From NCBI RefSeq assembly GCF_001039355.2, contig NW_019773803.1, positions 338,236-402,235 of the forward strand: a DNA stretch of 64,000 nt. Direction: 5' to 3'. Shown here piece after piece: positions 24,013-36,093 of this stretch. Source of the stretch: Lingula anatina (Eukaryota; Brachiopoda; Lingulata; Lingulida; Lingulidae). The notes beneath the pieces were generated by a model. The model ran no database searches, was not told the origin of the DNA, and saw nothing but the letters and a program-made list of their open reading frames with translations. Position 1 is the first letter of the stretch, and the number at the start of each line of letters is the position of its first letter. Both the position numbers and the translations under genes were made by a program.

Positions 24013-26796
24013 TCAGTCCCCACTCTTAAGACTCTGACTTTGTAACTGGGATGAGGCAATGTCAGACAAAGCCTGCTGTATCTGTTCTAACAATGCTTCT
24101 CCCTTCATGATAACCTCTTCCAGTCTCCTTGCTGCATCCTGGTTTTCAGCCTCAAGTCTCTTCAAACTGGCAGCCTAAAGAAAACTTGCAGCTTAATTTT
24201 TGCAATTTGATTTGTCACTATATTCTACTTGTACTGTATGTGATATAGAGTTAAATTAATTTTAATAGTTTTTCTTTCCATATCACTGTCTGATGCAAAA
24301 ATGCACCATGGTCTTTCTAAAACAGAATCTGGATGTAGCTTTGGATGCAATTTCATACTTATTCAAATGAGACCTGATGAAAACTTCTGAGGGGTATACA
24401 GAGCACAGAAAGAAAGCTGCAGAAAGTATCAGTTCATATGTCATTTTGTCAGAAATATAAATACTTTCTGGTATACTTTTAAGTTATGCTATTTGACATC
24501 ATTACGATGGCATTTGGTTGGATTTCGTGCAGAAATTGACATGCCAACTCGCTTCAAACGCATCTTTTAAGTTTAAAAACTGAAAGTCTGAAACAGATGA
24601 TGCATTTCCTCACCTGTAGCTCAGCTGAGGACTCTTCGCTTGGCAGGGAGTCTATAAGAACATCAATATCCTTTGCAGTTCTAGCTATCAACTTGGCAAA
24701 AAGTACAGCATATTCTGAAATGTAATGACTGTTGACATGTATGCTGAATGATTTCAATATTATATACAATCTTAGCTTTTATTCTCTTAAAAACCATGAT
24801 GTTTGATTAATATAATTATATCAGCTAACTACAATTACCAAACAACTGAAAAATGTATAATACGGTAACTGTTTACCTTCCTGAGTGACTGCAGGAGGTT
24901 TGGAGCCACTCTTTTCAAAGCCTGTGAACTGCCCAGGGGGTGCATACTGCTGCAAGATGCCAGCACTGTTGCAAAAATGATCTGCCATCTAGTGTCAAAA
25001 ATGAGAAGTAACAAGTATATTAATTATTCAGTCATACCTGTACATATGAATAAGACCTGACAGTCAGAATTTGGGGTTCAGTTAATTTTAATTAACCTCT
25101 TGAACCTCGGTATCCCTTAAAATTCCTTCTTATTTTTCTTTCAGCAATAGAGCCAAGGTGATGCTGATCTGGCACTGCTTATGGAGGATAGAGGCAAATA
25201 TCTATTTTTGCTAACTGAAACCTTTTTTTCAGCTGACATGTAGAAAATTGCGTTAACAAAATACATATAGATGTCACCATTTTCCCAGTGATTGCTTGTT
25301 GATCACTAATTACTTGAATGATATTCGTTAACAATCTGAAAACATACCAATTTCTGATTTATCTGCTTGTGTTATATCTCCCACTTTTCATTTTAGGTGT
25401 TTTATTACTGGCTTTTAGTATTTGGGAGAAGATCCAAGCACTTCTTTTATTTGATTACCAAATTAACAAGTTTGGGGCTAATTGCTAATTAATTTATAAA
25501 TTAATTGATTTTCTGTCTATTTCAGATTGAGATACAATATTCTATCCAGGATGCTTCAGGTTGTTTCCACTGAAAATTTCATTGAATTATCCTGAATTTT
25601 ACAGGAACAGTGGACGTTGTTGTGTGACACCTAAATTTTTATGATCACTGTTTTTCACAAATCATACTAATGTTAAACCAAGAGGAAAAAAATGCGTTAA
25701 ATTGGGAAGAGTATTTTTGCAATATCTTTGCCAATTTTTGGGCTACAGACTTGGTTTTCATATCAAAATCCACCTTTTTTTGTGTTCCATCTGACTGCCT
25801 TGACTTTAGGAGGTTTTGGGGACTTTGAAAATTTTTGTAACATACTACTGTACAGTAGTAGGTAGATCACAATCCGCTAGGGGCGCCACAGTCGTAACTG
25901 TCCACGGGCAGTGAAGTGTAAAACTGAAGTCGGCCTGCTGACAGTTCGCCTATGGAACCCCTTTTTTAAATCTCTCTTTTAGCGCCGCGTAAAAAAACTA
26001 ATACAAGCCATTAACTAAATAAGTTGTAAATCAAAGAGTAAAATCCGGTCACGTGATTTTCCCATGTTGCAGTCTTTGACAAGTTTCGGTTCTGCTTGTT
26101 TTAAGCTTTGCCTCTACAAAATGATAAAAAAATTCAGGTAAGTGCTGGTATCATCTTTTTGAAATTTATATCAGGCAAAGTTTATGAAATTTGCTATATT
26201 ATATGGAAAAATCATGAAATTTGAAGGTTGCGAAGTATAGTTAATTTAAATCGCAATATTGCATGATGTGAAAATTACCACAGGGAAATAGCTCTGCCCT
26301 GATTAGTCACAGGCTATGTGAGCCAGACAATAGGCTGAGCACACAAAGACCCAGGGTGCTCTGCTGCGCCTGAGTGATCACTGCTGGTCAGTGGTCACAG
26401 GTTTTGAGCTGAAAAGTGAGGACACTTTTGGTGCATTTTTGCAGTTAAAAAACTTCAATATCTTTGTTGCTTGTAGGAATATTAAAAAAATTCCAAGTGA
26501 TTTCATCCGGTTTTTGCATTACCTTTCAGATGATATAAGTATTATAATTTTCTGATCAGTTTGAAAATTTTTCTGATATACCTAACAGTAGTTACACCGC
26601 CGGTTTCACAAAAGAGCTAAGAACAGAAAGTGACCATGCGGACAGTCAGACTAAACAGAAATATAAATCATGTAATTAACACACTTCAAAAACTATCCTT
26701 ATATTGTTTACACAATCGTTCATCATCATTAGGCACAAATTTACCCCCAAATACCTGGTTAACAGCATCTTGCAGTTGTGTGAGCCTATCCGCCAT
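24013..26796 (-). CDS. MED21: Mediator complex subunit 21, complete, 4 exons, 138 aa
   Basis: A small coiled-coil subunit of the Mediator middle module, which dimerises with MED7 and is needed for RNA polymerase II transcription. Exons: 26755-26796, 24877-24988, 24614-24714, 24013-24174; all GT-AG with matching phases. The N-terminus [14 protein letters not shown] and the core [20 protein letters not shown] (about 62-81) are nearly invariant in animals. The C-terminal part ([17 protein letters not shown], then [13 protein letters not shown]) is the expected coiled coil. The length is close to the human 144 aa. The first intron is about 1.8 kb, the longest here. It is head-to-head with RPLP2, with about 310 bp between the start codon and the RPLP2 TOP tract. 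Confidence 0.96.
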
Positions 26797-27101
26797 GCTA
26801 AATCACCTTCACCTTGTTCATAGCTCGAAACGACATCGAGACTACCGAAACTGGCTTTCAACACTGGGCTTTCAATTTAGTTTTCACCACTTGTTTGGTC
26901 AAATGATAAGTTACCTGATCATTTGCATATGAAAAATATAAGGTTGTTTACACAGCCTTATCCAAATAAGAAATTTGTTGTCTGGGATGCCTAGTTTTGC
27001 AAATTTTCATATTTCCTGATCTCACATTCTCATATCTCGCGAAATGAGACGAGAAGTTGTGAATGACTGAACTCCATGTCGACCGCTTGTGCAACCCCGA
27101 A
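26797..27101. promoter_or_regulatory. Bidirectional promoter of MED21 and RPLP2
   Basis: About 300 bp between two divergent housekeeping genes. It contains TCTCGCGA at 27035-27042, the same octamer (reversed) as in the LRRC43/ARL6IP4 promoter. No TATA box sits at the expected distance from the RPLP2 TOP tract. Confidence 0.6.
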
Positions 27102-27172
27102 CTTTTCTTTCACTTCCTTTTCCGCCATAGCTTATAAAGGTTTAACACGTTTTCGTGTCTTTGAGACTTAAA
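27102..27172 (+). other. RPLP2: RPLP2 non-coding first exon with 5' TOP tract
   Basis: Pyrimidine runs CTTTTCTTT (from 27102) and CTTCCTTTTCC (from 27113) are typical TOP starts of ribosomal protein mRNAs, followed by GCCAT (a YY1-like core). A GTAAGT donor follows position 27172. The matching acceptor (TTTTCAG) lies at 28461, just before the start codon. The exact cap site is inferred. Confidence 0.65.
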
Positions 27173-27364
27173 GTAAGTTTTGTAGTTTACTGTAGACAAT
27201 GAAAGGTAGATATCTTGTTCCATATGTCGGATAAACCTTCAAGGAAACTACAAATGATTTTATGTAATCGAACATTAAATAGAAAATATTTTGACTGAGT
27301 ATATTTTATCCGGCATGATTCAGTTTGATGGTCACTCAGGTAGCCGATGGCTTGATTGTAACTA

Positions 27365-27600
27365 ACACCCCATTTCCATAGATTTTTAGATCGATCTATC
27401 CCTGTGGGGAGTCTCACAAGATTACTGTCAGCTTGGCCGGCTTAAGCGTCTGTCCCGCCTACTAAAAGCTGTAAGGGGGTAATTAACTATGGTGCCCGCT
27501 CGGCTGACTGCAATTTAGCGTGAACCCCCAGGGAGTTAGGTCGATCTAAATTTTAATCTTTAGATCGATCTAAATCTCTGGGAAAGCACCCTAAGGGACA
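27365..27600. mobile_element. Palindromic element, family C (copy 1)
   Basis: The ends contain TTTAGATCGATCTA followed by CCCTGTGGGG on the left and CCCCCAGGGAG then GGTCGATCTAAA on the right. The centre is GGGGGTAATTAACTA. It shares this layout with copies at 27781, 37115, 42404 and 56273. It lies in the first intron of RPLP2 and has no ORF. Confidence 0.65.
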
Positions 27601-27650
27601 GTTTACTGATTGACGGCTGCAGTAACACACCTACACCTTTTTTCTCCCCT

Positions 27651-27670
27651 ATATATATATATATATATAC
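27651..27670. repeat. (AT)n microsatellite
   Basis: A short AT dinucleotide run in the first RPLP2 intron. Confidence 0.9.
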
Positions 27671-27780
27671 ATAATGTTAAGAAGTTCAAATTTTGTACGA
27701 CATTGCTTTTGTTAATGTCCCCATGCCCCCTCCAAATCCCCTGTAAAATGAAAAATTTACCGTCTCCCACATTTTAGACT

Positions 27781-28025
27781 GGGTTCCCATGCCTAGATCG
27801 ATCTAACAGGATCGATCCATCTCCAAGGGGTTTCTCGCTAAGCTGCCTTTAGCTTAAGCAGGTTAGATGTCTGGCACACCTACTGAAGCCACTAAATGAT
27901 AGTTAATTACCCCCTAACAGCCTCAGTGGGCGTGTAAGACATCTAAGCAACTTAACTTGAAAGCAATTAGTGAGAATCCCCTTGGAGATAGATTGATCCA
28001 AAGTCAGTATGATAGGCTCTGGGAA
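27781..28025. mobile_element. Palindromic element, family C (copy 2)
   Basis: A long inverted repeat. TCTCCAAGGGG near the left is mirrored by CCCCTTGGAGA near the right, and the left half (AGATGTCTGGCACACC) is mirrored by GGGCGTGTAAGACATCT. The centre is GTTAATTACCCCCTAA. Together with copy 1 it makes a close pair in the same RPLP2 intron. Confidence 0.75.
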
Positions 28026-28462
28026 TGACATGTGGGGAGGTGTGTGAGAGGCGGTGGGGAGGCGTGTGAGAGGCGGAGAGACTATTAAAGGCGGTTTTTC
28101 TTTCATGTACGTCTGCCATATTTAGTTCCAGGATTTGTAAAGCCATGGCTCAACTCATTGTGAATGCGATTTAAGTCTAGATCATAGAAGTTAGTCGTGT
28201 GTAACAATGACATAACTGTTCAGTCATCGCTACAACTCTGCTGCTGTGCAGCTGCTAAAACTTTATGTTGAGCTTTGTATTAACCGAAATCTGGCCTCTA
28301 GATATTAATGCATTTTTATAGTTGACTGTTATTAATAATTATTATGTTGAATTTTTTGATATTATACACTCAGTGTTGTTTCATGCATTGTGATGATCCC
28401 CAGATGCTGTGTATTTTGGGATTCTGTTTATAATTTGATGTGATTTTCTTACTATTTTCAGA

Positions 28463-29163
28463 ATGCGTTACGTGGCTGCCTACTGTCTTGCTGCGCTTGC
28501 AGGGAACACCAACCCCTCCCAGAAGGACATTGAAAAGATTCTTTCGAGTGTTGGAATTGAAGCAGATAGTGAGAAAGTCAAGAAAGTTATTGATGAACTG
28601 AAAGGAAAGAAACTTGAGGATCTTATTGCAGCTGGTAAGTAGTGAACAACATGTTCTCTAGTTTGTTCCACTTGTGTAGATGTGTATTTGGTTACGTTTT
28701 TATCTTATATTTGAAATGGAACAGGGCATTGTAGAATTTAAACCTTACATAAACTAATTACTGACATGTAGCCTACCTTTTCAGGTAAAGAAAAACTTGC
28801 TTCAGTGCCAGCAGGTGGTGCTGCAGTTGCCCCATCAGCAGGAGGGGGAGCTGCTCCAGCTGGAGGAGGTAAGTTAATTTATTTTCCTTCATCCTGGCCT
28901 TTTAAAGGCATTCTTTTTTCTATTTCTTCAACTTATTACACCTTATCAAAATGCCTAGTTAGGATTTGAATAGACAAGTGTTAGTTCTGTAATAATAACA
29001 ACAAAAGAACAGAAATTGAACTAATGGCAAGTAATAAGGCTATAAAAAGCTTAAGTGCAGCTCATTGTTTTTTGCAGCTGCACCAGCCGAGGAGGCCAAG
29101 AAGGAAGAAAAAGCCGAGTCTGAGGAATCTGATGATGACATGGGCTTCGGGCTTTTTGACTAG
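28463..29163 (+). CDS. RPLP2: 60S acidic ribosomal protein P2, complete, 3 coding exons, 113 aa
   Basis: A stalk protein of the large ribosomal subunit that pairs with P1 on P0 and recruits the GTPase elongation factors. Coding exons: 28463-28634, 28785-28868, 29078-29163. The N-terminal helical dimerisation domain (MRYVAAYCLAALAG, then KKLEDLIAAG) is followed by an Ala/Gly/Pro hinge and the invariant acidic tail ending SDDDMGFGLFD. The length is normal (about 115). The splice phases agree. The acceptor at 28461 lies 1 nt before the ATG, so the 5' UTR comes almost entirely from the upstream TOP exon. AATAAA lies at 29242-29247, 80 nt after the stop. Confidence 0.97.
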
Positions 29164-30623
29164 ATGCAAAAACTTTGCAGACTTTCAAATTATGTAAAAT
29201 ACCATCTCTGAAAGAGCACCATTTGTCAATAATGATATGATAATAAAAAGAAAGATAGAAAAATATTTTTTGATCTTCCATGTGGTGTCGTTATCTTGAT
29301 ACTCATACTTTGCAACTGCGATAACCGCCATTGTTGAACTGTTTTCCCGCAACACGATTGCGATCAAATGAAGAGTACGCTGGAATCTGTTGTCCGTCGA
29401 AATGACGTAATCCATAATGTGGCTCGCTCCTGGCTTAATGTTGAAATATCTACTTTCACGACTGAAAAAAGTTATGAATGATAATTATTTACCGCATTTC
29501 CTTTTAAAAAGAAGTATACAAGAAAGAATTTAGGGGTGGGTCTAGAATACCATTTGCTAGGAATTTACGTCAAAATAAATCTGATCTGTAATGAGGTAAC
29601 ATAATTTCATGGTTCTGTTATATTAAGAGCCATGCCCTTGAGGTTGAGGCGTGACATTGGCTCTCACTAGAGTCACCCAGCCCCCTCCTATTTTGCGGTG
29701 AGAAGGGACGGGTTCTCTCTCTTTATGACATCCTACGTCTTTCAGTGGACCAGGACTTGGAATTTGGCAAGACGCAAAGAATATGCCGTCCAGTTTGCGA
29801 ATGTATAAAAAGTAGAAAATGCGAAACACTATTTATAATAATGATGCAAATTGAACTAGAAATGTTATTTAAAATCCATTTATTGTAAGTATAAAAACAC
29901 TTTCCCAATATGAGAAAATCCCTGCAAGTATCAATGATAGAATCTGCCACAAAATTTACCACAAATTGATACATTATATTCTTTTATCCATAATTTACTG
30001 TAAATATGAAAAGTAATTTCCCAATATGAGAAAAACCCAGGAAGTATCAAAGGGAGAGTTTGCCTCAAGAAGCACCCCAAGTTGATACATAATGTTCTTT
30101 AAATTCATATTATGATAATACAAAATGCAATCCCCCAATACATAAGAAAAAAAAAACTGCAAGTGGCGATGACAACATATGCCATAACAATATGCTGATG
30201 CATGATATTCAACTTGGGTGAATGTGATCGTTCTACATGTACCCGAGCAGCACGACGAAAAAGTTGGACCTACCGATTCTACCAGTGACCGTTTGTGCCA
30301 TATTGTTCAAAACTTTAAAATGCGTAGAAATAGTTGTCCTAATGCAGCAAACAATCTAGGGATTGACTGTATTCTGTCATTTAAAATGATGCCTTTTCAT
30401 AATAAAGCCAATGTTGCACCATCTATATTTACAAAACTTCGGACACCATATCAATGGCCTCTGTGATGAAAGTACATTTTGTTGCAATACATTGGTGCGT
30501 TGAGTGGGGCGGATAGACCTATGACCTACTGAGAACAGTATTCTGAGCGAGGTGTGAGGACGCCTGGGTAAAAAAAGACCCTGAGGCCAAAACTGTAAAC
30601 TATTACAAAATCACCTCCATCTC
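29164..30623. other. Convergent intergenic region of RPLP2 and the sulfotransferase
   Basis: It carries the RPLP2 3' UTR and a degenerate three-unit tandem repeat (29874-30211, listed separately). No gene seen; the short ORFs lack coding character. Confidence 0.5.
29874..30211. repeat. Degenerate minisatellite, three units of about 113 bp
   Basis: Three successive units share TTTCCCAATATGAGAAAA or its variants, then GCAAGTATCAA-like and TTGATACAT-like segments ending in ATATTCTTT-like sequence. Units run about 29874-29985, 29986-30101 and 30102-30211. The third is the most diverged and carries a longer A run. Confidence 0.75.
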
Positions 30624-33600
30624 CTATTCTACAATAGACGGATGCTGAGCATCCCACGAAAGATATGCGTCGTTGTTAAGAAGCTGAGCAAGTTCTCGGT
30701 TATGCGGAGCATAGAATTGTCTAAGCATCTGTCTTGTTTTATTCCACATATCGCCAAGTTTGACAGTGCTTTCTTTTCTGGTATTATGTATGTCCTGCTT
30801 TATAATGATCTTCATTTGATCTTCGTGTAATGGAACTGAAAAAATAATGAGGATAAAAAAGAACCCAAAAACACTTAGATTGCACCACTAGGCCCCTATA
30901 GATTCGTAAACTTAGGCAGCGATTGTACATGTATATGTAAATACGCGTAAGTTTGTTAATAATGATGAGGTGCACAATGTCACAATTAAGAAAACTGACT
31001 TTTGCACGTGCATTATATCACGTTTACGTTAAAATCAAAACTTATATATCAAATGGGGAAAGTCTGAGCACGTGCTTACCTTCCCAACGTTATAATTGAT
31101 ATAAAACTGATCTAATGTGCCAGTTGGGACACAGGCAAAAATGTGCTTTGCAAATACCAAGCTAAAATTCCACAACCAATGCAATGGACAGAGCATATAC
31201 TCACGTAGGTTTAAAAATTTGAAAATTTTTTCTATATTTCCTCTTAAATTTTGATGATAGTTGTCTAGTTGAAGGAACAGCATTTGTTTCTTGGGAAAAA
31301 CACTGAACCAGTCCTTGACGTAGATGTGATAAAGACCTACCCGCAGGCGCACAGGCTGAAACGAGAATAATAACACGATCATTTTGATGAAAGAAAAATT
31401 AAAATACGACGTATGACGAATGTCTCATGAAGCTACTAAAAATACATAATTCATTTGCATCTATATCATTTGCGGAGACTTTTGCCTTTCGATTTCAAGA
31501 AATATTAATTTATAATGTAAAAATATAAATTTCAATATCTTTTACTACTTTGACATGTTACTAAAGGTAAAACTGGAATACTGATTTCACTTCAAAAAGT
31601 CAAGCAAATTTAAACAGCTAATATGAGATTACTATGTAAAAGACACTTTACCAAGTCGTCCATATTAAATTTGGAGTCGTACGCACAACTTCTGAGAGAT
31701 AGGTGTTCAGTGCATTTTTTGAAGATACCTATTGCTTGAACCACGTACTTATGGAATAAATCTGGTGAAAGGCCATCCTTTCCAAAAAACAGGAAATCTG
31801 AATAAAGCCTGGCAAAGGAAAATTATCACTCTGCAATAAGATATTATCATTATCAAACTATCAAATCTATGTAGTTTAAAAAGAGAGAGCACGCACACAA
31901 AACACAAACACACAAAGACACCTTAAAATAAGAAGGCATATATTTACATGTCTATAACATATAATCTGCAAACGCAACAAAGTCGTTATAGTTTTGTTGA
32001 TGTTTGGTAACCCTACCTTTCCACTGGATCTCTGAATATGGCAATAAATTTAGCATTTGGCTGAATATGGCGTATACGGTGCGCTACTATAATGTCTGGC
32101 TCTGACTTGCTAGGGTCGTTCCCTGGCCTGCGCTCCCACCCAACGTTATCCCACATGGTAGATGCGCTAGCGTCAACTGGAAAATGTGTAACAAACTAAT
32201 TACATGATACAGTCCATTTTTAATTTGCTTTTATCTTGAAATTATTAAGTCTATTCAAAGTCTATTCCCTTTTAATGGGTTAATACTTCTACACAATTCT
32301 GAAATCAGATTCTAATTCTTTACGTAGGAGTAAACTGAATTTCCTTTCAGAAGATGTATAAAGACTACTATCGACTGTTTCTCTTTAAGCATAATGTCAT
32401 TTTCACAAAAAATATATATAAACAATTTTAAAGGAATTTGGGGAAAGGTTCGGCAGAATATTACGAGAAACAATTTTTTGAATAATAAAATTTTAACCAA
32501 TATTTTAATATTAAAATAAAATTTTCTCTGACAACTCGGTACATGTCAGGTAAGGCATATTGTTACAACATAATGGTTCAAAATACCATAAGAATTTTAC
32601 CTGTTATAATTTGGTTCGCCAAGTTATATCTGTTCAGTCTCTGTTTGCCAACCAGTGCCTGTCTAATGACGTTACTCGGCAAAGAAAACGTGTTTACGTA
32701 GCGCTCGAAGGGAACACCAACACCATGTCTATCTTTGTCTGAAATATTAAGTGGATAGTCAGTTAGAAAATGTGAGCCTCATTGGTATATTATAGACTGT
32801 TCATCAAATATTAGAATGTCAACCTGAAACATTAGTTAATGTTACAGTGGGTTTATACTTTTTCTGTGATACTTTTGATATTTTTCTGTGATATGTCATG
32901 AATTTAGGGGTTTCAGAAATTCACCATATTTGTAGCTAAATAAGAATATTGCCATGAAAACATCTAGAAATAAAACAGAGGAATAAAACATCAAAAACAT
33001 TATATATACATCGTAACCGAGTCCACCAGTGAGGCTCTTTTTTGGAGCTAATAACACTGGGGTGAGAGATAAGGCGTCGGTAGAGATCAGTTGTTCCGCA
33101 TTTCGGCATCCCAATCAGGTAAAAATAAGGAAGACATCTGAGCTGCCGTTTGTCGGTTGATTTCCACCAGCAAGGATTTTTTAAGTTTGGTATAAAATCT
33201 TGAGGTTCCTGAAAGTACAGTGGACTAATTATATTTAAGCAAAAATGAACTATGAACAAAGCTAACCGTCCAATCAAATCAAGTTTAACACAGATTATAC
33301 CAAGTTCTAAGTGACAGGGGCAGCTAGTGTATTTTAAATCAAAACGTTAATTTTGTGCGATAAAAGTTTCACCGATGTATTTTTTATAAGTTGTTATTAT
33401 GGAAATATTTTTCTGAGAATTGATGATTACATGTTTGCACGGTTTGTGCTTCGTAAATTCCACGATCGAATTTTAGTGTTAAAAAATAACTAACTTACGA
33501 GAATTCTCAAGTAATTTCTATCGGTCTTTATTGTAACTTGATAAATATTTAATCTTCTGGTTTAAGGTACTTAAAATTCCATTTCATTTAATGTTCACAC

Positions 33601-36093
33601 GCACTTATTTTCTACACAACGAACTGTTACCTCTACTTCTTCCCGTTCGCGTAAGACCATCTAGATAGATAAATAGGAAGAGTTATTGTATGCCCACGTA
33701 TTTGTGCCTTTGTCGTGACTGTGAGTGTGAAGGGTTAAAGCGAGAACACGATATAGCTTTTCCTTCTTAACACTGAAAACCCTCCCCAACATGCGATTCA
33801 GTTGCATAACGATCACGGTGGTACTGGGAGAAAATGAAAATCAGGTGGTTTAACAGCTGGCGTTTCGAGCAAAAACACTTGGGAAAACATTTAAATCTTC
33901 TGACTGAACTAACTAGTAGGAAAGAGCTATTTCTATTTCTGCTGTCCAATGGACTCATTGTTTCAAGGTAGTTTCTACAACAGTGGAAATAGTCTATTCT
34001 TTATAACCGATTTTGAGACTAAAAGCATTTCCCTGTTTTGAAGACATTCCGGTCATTTTAGAATTGTTTACGGTACATGTAGAAGGTCAGAAGATATATC
34101 CTGCTTATACTTGCCAATACGGAAAAAGTCCATGTTATTAGTAACATGTATTTCCCGTACATTTCACAGTAATCAAAATCATGAAAGAAATTCACACCAT
34201 GATATATTGGTGTGATTTAAACTATCCAAATAATAGGGCTGCATGTAACTTTTCAACACCAAGGCTCTTAATGCTGTGTGCCGATGACATCAAGCACAGA
34301 ATACGTTAGAAGTGTTAGAAAGATGCTATATTATCTTTAGAATCCATACATGCAATATGTGGTTATATATACATTCTGGACCTTCTGACCTTAATACAAT
34401 GCACCTTTGTTTAAGTTCACCTTACCTAATTGCATCCTGACTCGTGAAGGGACACTTAATTCGGACATAGTCAAATCTTTATCACAAAATAATGTGTTTT
34501 ATGTATATGAGGTTTAAGTGTGGCATTTGAATAGTTCATGTAAGTGGGATACANTTTTATATATATATATTCTGGACCTTCTGACCTTAATACAATGCAC
34601 CTTTGTTTAAGTTCACCTTACCTAATTGCATCCTGACTCGTGAAGGGACACTTAATTCGGACATAGTGAAATCTTTATCACAAAATAATGTGTTTTATGT
34701 ATATGAGGTTTAAGTGTGGCATTTGAATAGTTCATGTAAGTGGGATACATGTATGTGGGATATTTGCTTTCCAAAATGCTAAATATAGCCGTTTCCGATG
34801 CTGAGCACTTTTTATTTCTTCTTGATGTTTAGCCCGCCACTCAGTTTTGATACTGTGCAGTATAGCTGTTTTATACAGTTCTATCATAGGTACTGCATTA
34901 GTGTCGGCGTATGAGTTAAGGCCCAACTTTTCAGAATTTTATACAGGAGTCATTCTCCTGAGGCTGCTAACGCATCGAAGAGAACCACAAGTGTATTTTC
35001 CTCGTAAGATCATTCTTGAAATCGTCATTCGGTTACCTCCGTGAATTCTCTGGATATTCTTTCGCATGGAAAATCACAAAGTACTCGAGGCCGTTTTCTA
35101 CTTCAGTTAACTGGGAAAAAATAACTCTAAAACAACACGCTCTTGTGTCATAGGCTCACATTTCATCATCATGTTTAGCGTTAGAGTCGTAAATCATTAA
35201 AAAGCATGTTTTCGGCGTTTTATTTCTTGCTTGAAGTCTTTCAGTTGAGTACGTGTGGCACAGAGTGTTACAGACAGGTCGTCTGGAAACCGTCTGATGT
35301 TCCGATGCTGTGGACAGTAAATTACAGAGCAGTGCCGTGCACTGTCGACGTTATCAAAAATATCTAGACCACTGAGAAATTTTTATGACTTGGATTGCTT
35401 GATACTTTCTCCAGAGTTCACAGACTGTTAACGTTCAGTGAACGTTTGGCTTCAGATAGAACTCCTTGCGCAACCCCATGTTGTGTCTGTTCGATATATA
35501 TATATATATATACCCCAGTAAGCTACTATACATTAGAGGTTGTTGGACCACAATATATAAATATATACATTATAATGTTGATAAATATATACATTAAATG
35601 CAATACAATATTGTATCAGGGAACAGCTCTAATGTACAGTACTAGTGCTTTTCATTTTTAGTGCAGGTCATTCATATCGTCATTGTCATTCCCACATAAA
35701 TACTGCATTTACGTTAATATAAAACGCTTACTTACGCTTAATTACATGAATGAAACAAATGAAACAAAGACTCACCAGCTCAAATATACTAGGATTATCA
35801 AATACAGTTCCATTTTGTAAGGCACCTCTTTCCAGAAACTTGGGTGGAAACTTCCCGACTACCTCTATCGTTCTCGGTGGTATTTGAGCGTATCTATAAG
35901 TCACAGTTAAAAAAATACCCAGAGTCAATAATATCCATGGAATAATTTTGCACCATGTTTTGGTAAAAGGAATGAAGATATCAGATTGCAAACACATGAA
36001 TTCAGCCGTGAATTTGGTGTCGTTCAGTCTTTTACATCCGTTCCAACTTGGGAAGGCAGTCCTGTGTCCAGCACGTGTTCGGTTTAAATCCAT
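30624..36093 (-). CDS. CHST15-like: CHST15-like carbohydrate sulfotransferase, 8 exons, 474 aa
   Basis: A Golgi type II membrane enzyme. The family (GalNAc4S-6ST) moves sulfate from PAPS to C6 of GalNAc-4-sulfate in chondroitin or dermatan chains; the substrate here is inferred. One TM helix lies at about 50-66. The 5'-phosphosulfate loop is PKCGTTD (about 171-177), followed by KKEPHWWTR. ASASTMWDN lies near 250-258, the 3'-phosphate site is RDPVERLYSDF (about 297-307), and PVRLRVGLY and the C-terminal LRQFYAPHNRELAQLL close the family pattern. Exons: 35776-36093, 35037-35110, 33010-33224, 32601-32738, 32017-32176, 31652-31808, 31205-31355, 30624-30835. All phases agree if exon 3 uses the acceptor ATTAG before 33224 rather than the better-looking CAG before 33208. 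Exons 1-2 listed here are on the probable alternative-haplotype block; the allelic copies are at 41059-41376 and 40262-40335. Confidence 0.85.
34363..34553. repeat. Contig end that overlaps 39783-39973
   Basis: This stretch up to the N reads the same as 39783-39973, including a GTCAAATC variant, whereas the copy at 34573-34750 has GTGAAATC. It shows that the contig ending at 34553 continues into the contig starting at 39783. Confidence 0.85.
34554..34554. other. Single-base assembly gap
   Basis: An N in intron 2 of the sulfotransferase, left border of the duplicated block. Confidence 0.9.

Noticed and set aside
28869..29077. Possible snoRNA in an RPLP2 intron, as in vertebrates
   Set aside because: I could not find convincing C/D boxes, or H and ACA boxes with flanking hairpins.
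29874..30211. CRISPR-like array
   Set aside because: This is a eukaryotic window, the units are long and diverged, and there is no repeat-spacer pattern.
33641..33690. Possible 30-nt exon (MVLREREEVE) in the sulfotransferase
   Set aside because: It has splice-like borders, but it is phase 0 at its start while exon 2 ends in phase 2; in phase it reads into a stop.
34732..34926. 64-aa minus-strand ORF in sulfotransferase intron 2, conserved in both copies (40151-39957)
   Set aside because: Its composition looks protein-like, but no splice site combination joins it in phase with the neighbouring exons, it has no good donor, and the conservation is just that of alleles.
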